NCBI GenBank assembly: GCA_029204225.1
Contig: CM055111.1
Span: 26,135,540 to 26,199,539, forward strand
Direction of reading: 5' to 3'
Origin: Diphasiastrum complanatum
Lineage: Eukaryota > Streptophyta > Lycopodiopsida > Lycopodiales > Lycopodiaceae
Length of the DNA stretch: 64,000 nt
Below the pieces are notes generated by a model that was not told the DNA's origin, searched no databases, and saw only the letters and a list, made by a program, of their open reading frames with translations. Below are positions 59,440 through 64,000 of this stretch, in pieces (position 1 is the first letter of the stretch; every line of letters starts with the position of its first letter). Both the position numbers and the translations under genes were made by a program.

Positions 59440-60420
59440 TCAAGGTTTTGTGCCAACTGGATCTCCATCAGCCATTGTCTTTGACTCATCAAATCTGACG
59501 TCTCTAACAGTCTTGATCAGGCATGTATGAACATCATATCCTACGAGGAATCCCTGTTCCATCTTTTCATCCAGCTTCTTTCTTTTCTGATCTAGAATGT
59601 GGGCATATGCAACACATCCAAAACTGCGCACATGTGTCAGACTTGGTTTGTTGTCCCACCAAACCTTGTGTGACGTGATATGTGCAACACTAGATCTACC
59701 TGTCCTATTCTGAAGGTAGTTGGTTGTAGCTATTGCGTCATCCCATAAAAACTTTGATGTCTTTGAATAGGCCATCATGGATCTCGCAGCTTCCATGAGA
59801 GTTCAATTTCTCCTCTCTGTCACACCATTGTGATGTGGTGTGTAGGCTTCAGTCTTCAAGTGAAGTATGCCTCTGCTAGTTTAAAACTCTACAAAGCGTT
59901 TGGAGATGTATTCTCCTCCTCTGCCTGTTCTCAGCTGCTTCACCTTCTTGTCGATCCATTTCTCAGCCCAATTCACGAACTCTGTGAATTTGTCCAGGGC
60001 CTCTAACTTGTTGTGGATAAAGTACACGGCTGCAAACTTGTTGAAGTCGTCAATGAAAGTGATGTGGTGCTTTGAACCTCGCAAGGAGACCACATCAAAT
60101 GGTCCACAGATGTCAGAGCGTACCAGTTCCAAGAGTTTTTTTCGTTATGAAAGAGTCCTTGGTGAATGGTATACGTGACATCTTGCCTTTGTTACAAGCA
60201 TCACAAGACTTAAAAATTGCTGCATCTTTGATAGTGACACCAGTGAATGCTCCATTCTGGCTAGTGTTGTATAGAGCAACTGTATTCATGTGATACAGCC
60301 TCTTGTGCCATGTAATATCCATCGATTTGTTGATCTGGTGAGCTCGTTCTAAAGAACTTGGATTCTCGCCATAGCCTGAATGAATTAGGTAGCGGATCTG
60401 ATACCACTGTGGCGAATCAA
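59440..60420 (-). pseudogene. Copia GAG-pre-integrase and integrase of element D
   Basis: HHCC zinc domain: TWHKRLYHMNTVALYNTSQN ... KSCDACNKGKMSRIPFTKDS. Core: RSDICGPFDVVSLRGSKHH, TFIDDFNKFAAVYFIHNK, then KQLRTGRGGEYISKRFVEF, where the second catalytic Asp (usually RTDRGGE) reads Gly. After a shift, MEAARSMMAYSKTSKFLWDD and the C-terminal HVRSFGCVAYAHILDQKRKK, EQGFLVGYDVHTC. It begins only about 70 bases after the primer site, so gag and protease are gone. Closely related to element E. Confidence 0.9.
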
Positions 60421-60471
60421 ATCGGATCAGAAATGAATTGAAGCAAAGCAAAACAAAATGAAACAGTTTGA

Positions 60472-60483
60472 GCTCTGATACCA
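60472..60483 (-). other. Primer-binding site of element D
   Basis: Minus strand TGGTATCAGAGC, identical to the consensus initiator-tRNA-Met site, one base from the LTR edge. A second near copy, TGGTATCAGATC, is about 80 bases further inside near 60397-60408. Confidence 0.88.
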
Positions 60484-60484
60484 T

Positions 60485-61832
60485 TGATGCGAAAATCCGA
60501 AAGCGTCAAGACGCTCTGGTTCCGCTGATGGGAAACATGAAACAACTCTGGTGATGGGAGTATGTGATGTTCCCAACGATGAAGGCTAGATAGAGCCGAC
60601 TTGGTGGGAGTAGCTACTGCTACTGACTGCGGTCTAATTCTCTTCCAAGCCCCAGATTGCTTCTTGTGATCTGTTGTAAAAATCAGACTTGTAAATAGCA
60701 GATAATATTGAGTAAAAACAACAGCGAAAATTCATCTACTGCTAGCATGCATTCCAATATTGTAGATCATACACATCACTGAACATAACATTGAGAAAAT
60801 TGCTTCTATTATCAGAACTGAATTTACAATACAATTCTTGAGTGTTGTCTATTTCCCAAATCAGTGCGTTGGCACGAGAGAGACGTTCTCTTCTCACGTA
60901 TGCCATGACTAGCTACTGCTAATTTGTAAACTCACTCTGGAGTTATCTCAGACTGTCTCTATCTGTGTATGTCTATGATTGTCTCTTCGTTGATCCTTTT
61001 ATGTGATCAATCCAAGGAACTGATTAAACTAAAAGATCTAATCAAAAGAAATGCATCAGCCTTAAACCAAACTGATTCTAGTTTTCTATCGTTGTCCTCT
61101 GTGAATCATCCGCCTTATGCCCGTTGTGCTGTGCCTTCATGCTGCAGGCCTTCAATTTTTGCTTAAAGGACATTTTTGTGGCTTTAAGAGAAGTGTCGCT
61201 TTTTCAAGGATAAGTGTCCCTTTTTCCCGAAAGGCAAAAAACCTGACAGTAGTCCTAAAAAGGTTTTAAGGCATCTTGGCAACAGTGTTGCTTTTCTCCA
61301 AAAGGCGAAAAACCCGCCAGTAGTCCTAAAAGGGTTTTAAGGCATCTTGGCAACAGAGTCACTTTTTCCCGAAAGTCGAAAAACGCGACAATAGGACAAC
61401 AACCATTTCTAAGTGCAGGTGTCACTTTTTCCCGAAAGGCGAAAAACACAACAGTGCCGCTTTTTTTCGAAGGGCGAAAAAGCCGACTTTAGGGCAAAAA
61501 ACCAGTTCTAAGGCTGTAGCTTTTCTAAGGGTGAGGTCCCTTTTCTAAGGGTCTAAACCTTTCTAAGGCATTTTAGGGACAATGTTGCCTTTTTCGCAAA
61601 AAAGCGAAAAATGCGACAATGTCGGGGAAAGTCCTCAGAATTATTTGATAAGTGTTTTAGACCTAGGGATGAATTTTCCTCATGACCCAGACAAGCGAAC
61701 TGTGCGACGAAACAATTAAAAAATGCAGACTGTGCGAAACATAGTTCAAAATGCACAGTCGCTAAAATCAACAAAGGAAAAACTAAGGAAAAATGCTAAG
61801 GCTGTGAAAGATAGAAACTCTTGGTTTTTTCA
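60485..61832 (-). repeat. 5' LTR of copia element D, 1,348 bp
   Basis: Plus strand starts TGATGCGAAAATCC and ends TTTTTTCA. The right 882 bp match the truncated left LTR. Between about 61195 and 61620 it carries five or six units of roughly 70 bp, each with a CTTTTTC...GAAAGGCGAAAAA hairpin followed by GACAGTAGTCCTAAAA and AAGGCATCTTGGCAACA. The LTR inserted in another copia RT gene, read just beyond 61832. Confidence 0.88.
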
Positions 61833-62560
61833 TATATCGCCTCTTCAGTAGTCCCATTCAAAAAAGTTGTTTGGACGTCCATTTGGTGGACCTCAATCAT
61901 GTCCATACCTCATGAGGCCCCTAGAATGGGTGAGTGTCTTGTAGTCTTATAGTTGAGGTGGTGAGTCATATGTTGTGTTTCTCCCGAGTCCAATTACCAG
62001 GAGTCATATCATGTAGTTTTCCAACCTTGGTTATACAAGTTGCTTCATCTTCCTCTTGAGGTTGGGTCAAGTGACTGGTAGTTGCAGCATTTGCTTGTTG
62101 TTGGAACTGCTTCTTCTTTTCATTATTGTACTTAATGTTCTATAGTCCTTGATGAGATGACCAGTCCTCTTACAAGGGAGAAATGTCCCTAGAATACAAA
62201 GGGCTCCATATATGATGAGCATAAGCCTCTTATGTGGCTACCCTCTTATTAACAAGGTCTTCCTAAGTTAACAATATCATATCTACTTGAAGCTAATCAA
62301 CTAATTTTGCTAGTGGTCACATATTATTCTTTTTGCTAGCTCCTAGACTTAGCATCAACAGTTGTTGGGCTCATAGTTTGCTTCTGTCACTATTCTAGGC
62401 CCCTTGATCTAGAATTGCATCCGAAAATATTGAATGAGTCGTTCATTTTCACAGTAACCAGTAAGTGATATTTACAATGGCATATTTTCAATTATTCAAT
62501 GATGAATGCCCAAAATTGAATATGTGTCTGTGTACTTCTTACAATAACAAAAAAAAAATT
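61833..62560 (-). pseudogene. Copia element H: gag knuckle fused to RT piece
   Basis: Beside the D LTR the minus strand reads MIEVHQMDVQTTFLNGTTEE, the copia RT block before the YxDD segment. Farther upstream it reads a zinc-knuckle remnant CKRTGHLIKDYRT, a Lys/Gln-rich linker and a protease-like HDMTPGNW. Integrase and the start of RT are absent between them, so a large internal deletion preceded the insertion of D. Frame is broken repeatedly. Confidence 0.65.
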
Positions 62561-62694
62561 CTTTGATTATCATCTCATAACAACATGTGTATAGATCACG
62601 TCTTAAAAAATTTCATGATTTGTTGAGTGAATGGATGCACAAAACAAAACCGAAGGGGATTCTTGATCGTGTTCACACTCTTCGAGCCTCTGTT
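62561..62694 (-). other. Internal-side stretch next to LTR G
   Basis: No coding. It should be leader DNA of a minus-strand element starting at LTR G. Confidence 0.35.
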
Positions 62695-62706
62695 GCTCTG
62701 ATGCAA
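62695..62706 (-). other. Primer-binding-site remnant next to LTR G
   Basis: Minus strand TTGCATCAGAGC, 10 of 12 to the consensus, one base from the LTR edge. Confidence 0.6.
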
Positions 62707-62707
62707 T

Positions 62708-63585
62708 TGATATGTATCTCAACACGAAACAATCAGGTTCGTTGTACCCAAATAGAGTTCGATTCTGACTGGCGGCCTCTGCTTGGTAGATCAGATCTAC
62801 AATATTTCAGAGTGTAAACAGACACTACTGACCTACGTTTTAAATTTGTTTAAGCATTCAACAAGAATGAGCCAGTGTGCGGAATAAAGATAAACAGCTG
62901 AACATGTATAGACAACGATCAGACATCAAAACATTCGATATCTTTCAAGATAAAGATAGGCATGTGTATTATCAGTGATCTTTTCTAGAGCGATGTGTGA
63001 CAAACCCACCCAACACGTCGGTGCAAGAGATACTATGTCTCTCACAAACTATATCAGACAGTCTCGCTTACTAGCGGACTCTTGGACATCGGCTGGCAGT
63101 TCCATGCCTAGCTCACATTGGTGTTCAACCAATTTGATGTTCAACCAATTCTCTCATGTTTGATCTGTTTATATGGATAGAGAGAAAAGGTTTAAGTTAA
63201 TCAGTGATTACGAGAACGGCCGGTTAAGCACGTTCTAACGGCACTCAGATTGTCGTTACCATTGTCCGTGGAGGTGGTACTCCTCCTGGTACTTGGCTTG
63301 ATCTCCTTTGTACTTGGAGCGTGAAGATCCGCCGTCTTTCGGTCTGCGGGTGTTTCGAGCTCCTTCGGTCTTCGAACTTTGGATCTTTGTCTTCAAGTCT
63401 TCCCTTCGTGTCTTTCTTTGTTGAAACCGTTATGTAGCGGTTACGGTCTGGGGTGGTTTTTGCCTGTGGGCAATTCCTTTGTATTTTTGCAGATACAAAG
63501 ACCTATTGGTCCTTTCCATGCATTTCTGCAGACACTAACTCGAAAGCTATCAAAGCTTTGTGGCTAGAAACATTAAGTTTCTTCA
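62708..63585 (-). repeat. LTR G, about 878 bp, E/F/G family
   Basis: Shares long blocks with LTRs E and F: AGAGTTCGATTCTGACTGG, GTAAACAGACACTACTGACC, GCATTCAACAAGAATGAGCC, the TCTCGCTTACTAGCGGACT segment at 63063, GGACATCGGCTGGCAGTTCC, and the end AAAGCTTTGTGGCTAGAAAC...TTTCTTCA. The right edge TTCTTCA at 63585 equals that of LTR E. Confidence 0.75.
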
Positions 63586-64000
63586 TGATGCTCAACACAA
63601 AAAAGAAAAAAAAAAACTTTTTCAAAAAATTCAAGGTACACCCCAAGGAGGAAGATTGCTTACTAGACGTAGCACTTGTGAAGGAAAAAAAAACATGAAC
63701 GTGGCACTTTATGGTTGGCCAAGAGAAGCTTGATTACATGTCATAATAAGGGCTCAAAAACTATGTTTAATTTGGGTTTCTCCAACTGTTGTCTTGTATC
63801 ATTCATCTGACGGTACTACCATGTAGAACACTTTGCTGCTCTCGTGGCTCAACATGCTACCTGCAGAAGCCCACCTCCTTTGATACATACTAATACTATG
63901 TACAAGGCCAAAGATGGAAACCACATAGGTGTAGATCATATTTCGAGCCTTGGTTATTATTGTGACAAGTAACACTCTCATCCAACTAGGGGTGAGTGTA
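63586..64000. other. Flank right of LTR G, no gene seen
   Basis: Starts with a poly-A-rich patch. A 60-codon minus frame (63799-63981) has no motif. Confidence 0.45.

Overview
The window looks like nuclear DNA from a land plant with a large, AT-rich, repeat-laden genome. Most recognisable coding sequence is decayed Ty1/copia and Ty3/gypsy retrotransposon pol. Primer-binding sites match plant initiator-tRNA-Met. Host-type genes belong to plant families: an ATL RING-H2 ubiquitin ligase, a lysine-histidine-transporter-like amino acid permease and a type I-like MADS box. A fern, lycophyte or gymnosperm is plausible, but nothing here fixes the species. There are no bacterial operons, CRISPR arrays, rRNAs or convincing tRNAs.

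Layout: 1-9.3 kb holds pieces of at least four copia elements, mostly on the minus strand. One of them (E, 5.5-8.1 kb) has lost its reverse transcriptase, and its LTR has a polypurine tract on one side and a primer-site remnant on the other. A 200-bp foldback sits at 9.4-9.6 kb and a plus-strand copia remnant (J) at 10.4-12.5 kb. The only apparently intact host gene is the ATL ligase at 16.33-17.63 kb. It has an upstream mini-ORF, a three-copy tandem repeat upstream and an 11-copy minisatellite directly downstream. A (GT)11(GA)125 microsatellite lies at 19.8-20.06 kb. From 20.6 to 22.7 kb is a second copy (B) of the LTR/leader found at 2.2-3.3 kb, split by a 912-bp solo LTR with a near-perfect 5-bp target duplication. 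From 22.7 to 27.7 kb I recognise nothing.

From 27.7 to 36.5 kb: two copia LTR/primer-site junctions (I and F), a plus-strand gypsy fragment (K) split by a 981-bp insertion, and a longer minus-strand copia element (C, 31.5-36.5 kb). C lacks its GAG-pre-integrase domain. From 37.96 to 40.6 kb is a degenerate satellite-like array with a roughly 330-bp higher-order period, followed by GC-rich tandem repeats. From 41.3 to 52 kb is low-copy-looking DNA with a broken transporter fragment followed by a broken MADS box, the pair bracketed by a short direct repeat. A decayed hAT-type transposase is at 52.1-53.8 kb and a gypsy RT piece at 54.4-55.4 kb. A copia element (D, 55.4-61.8 kb) has 1.35-kb LTRs full of short hairpins, no gag or protease, and a foreign 2.5-kb block with an unrecognised reading frame. 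D is nested in yet another copia remnant (H). A last LTR (G) is at 62.7-63.6 kb.

I see no multi-gene functional system. The coherent stories are serial nesting and deletion of related non-autonomous copia elements, and the transporter/MADS fragment pair.
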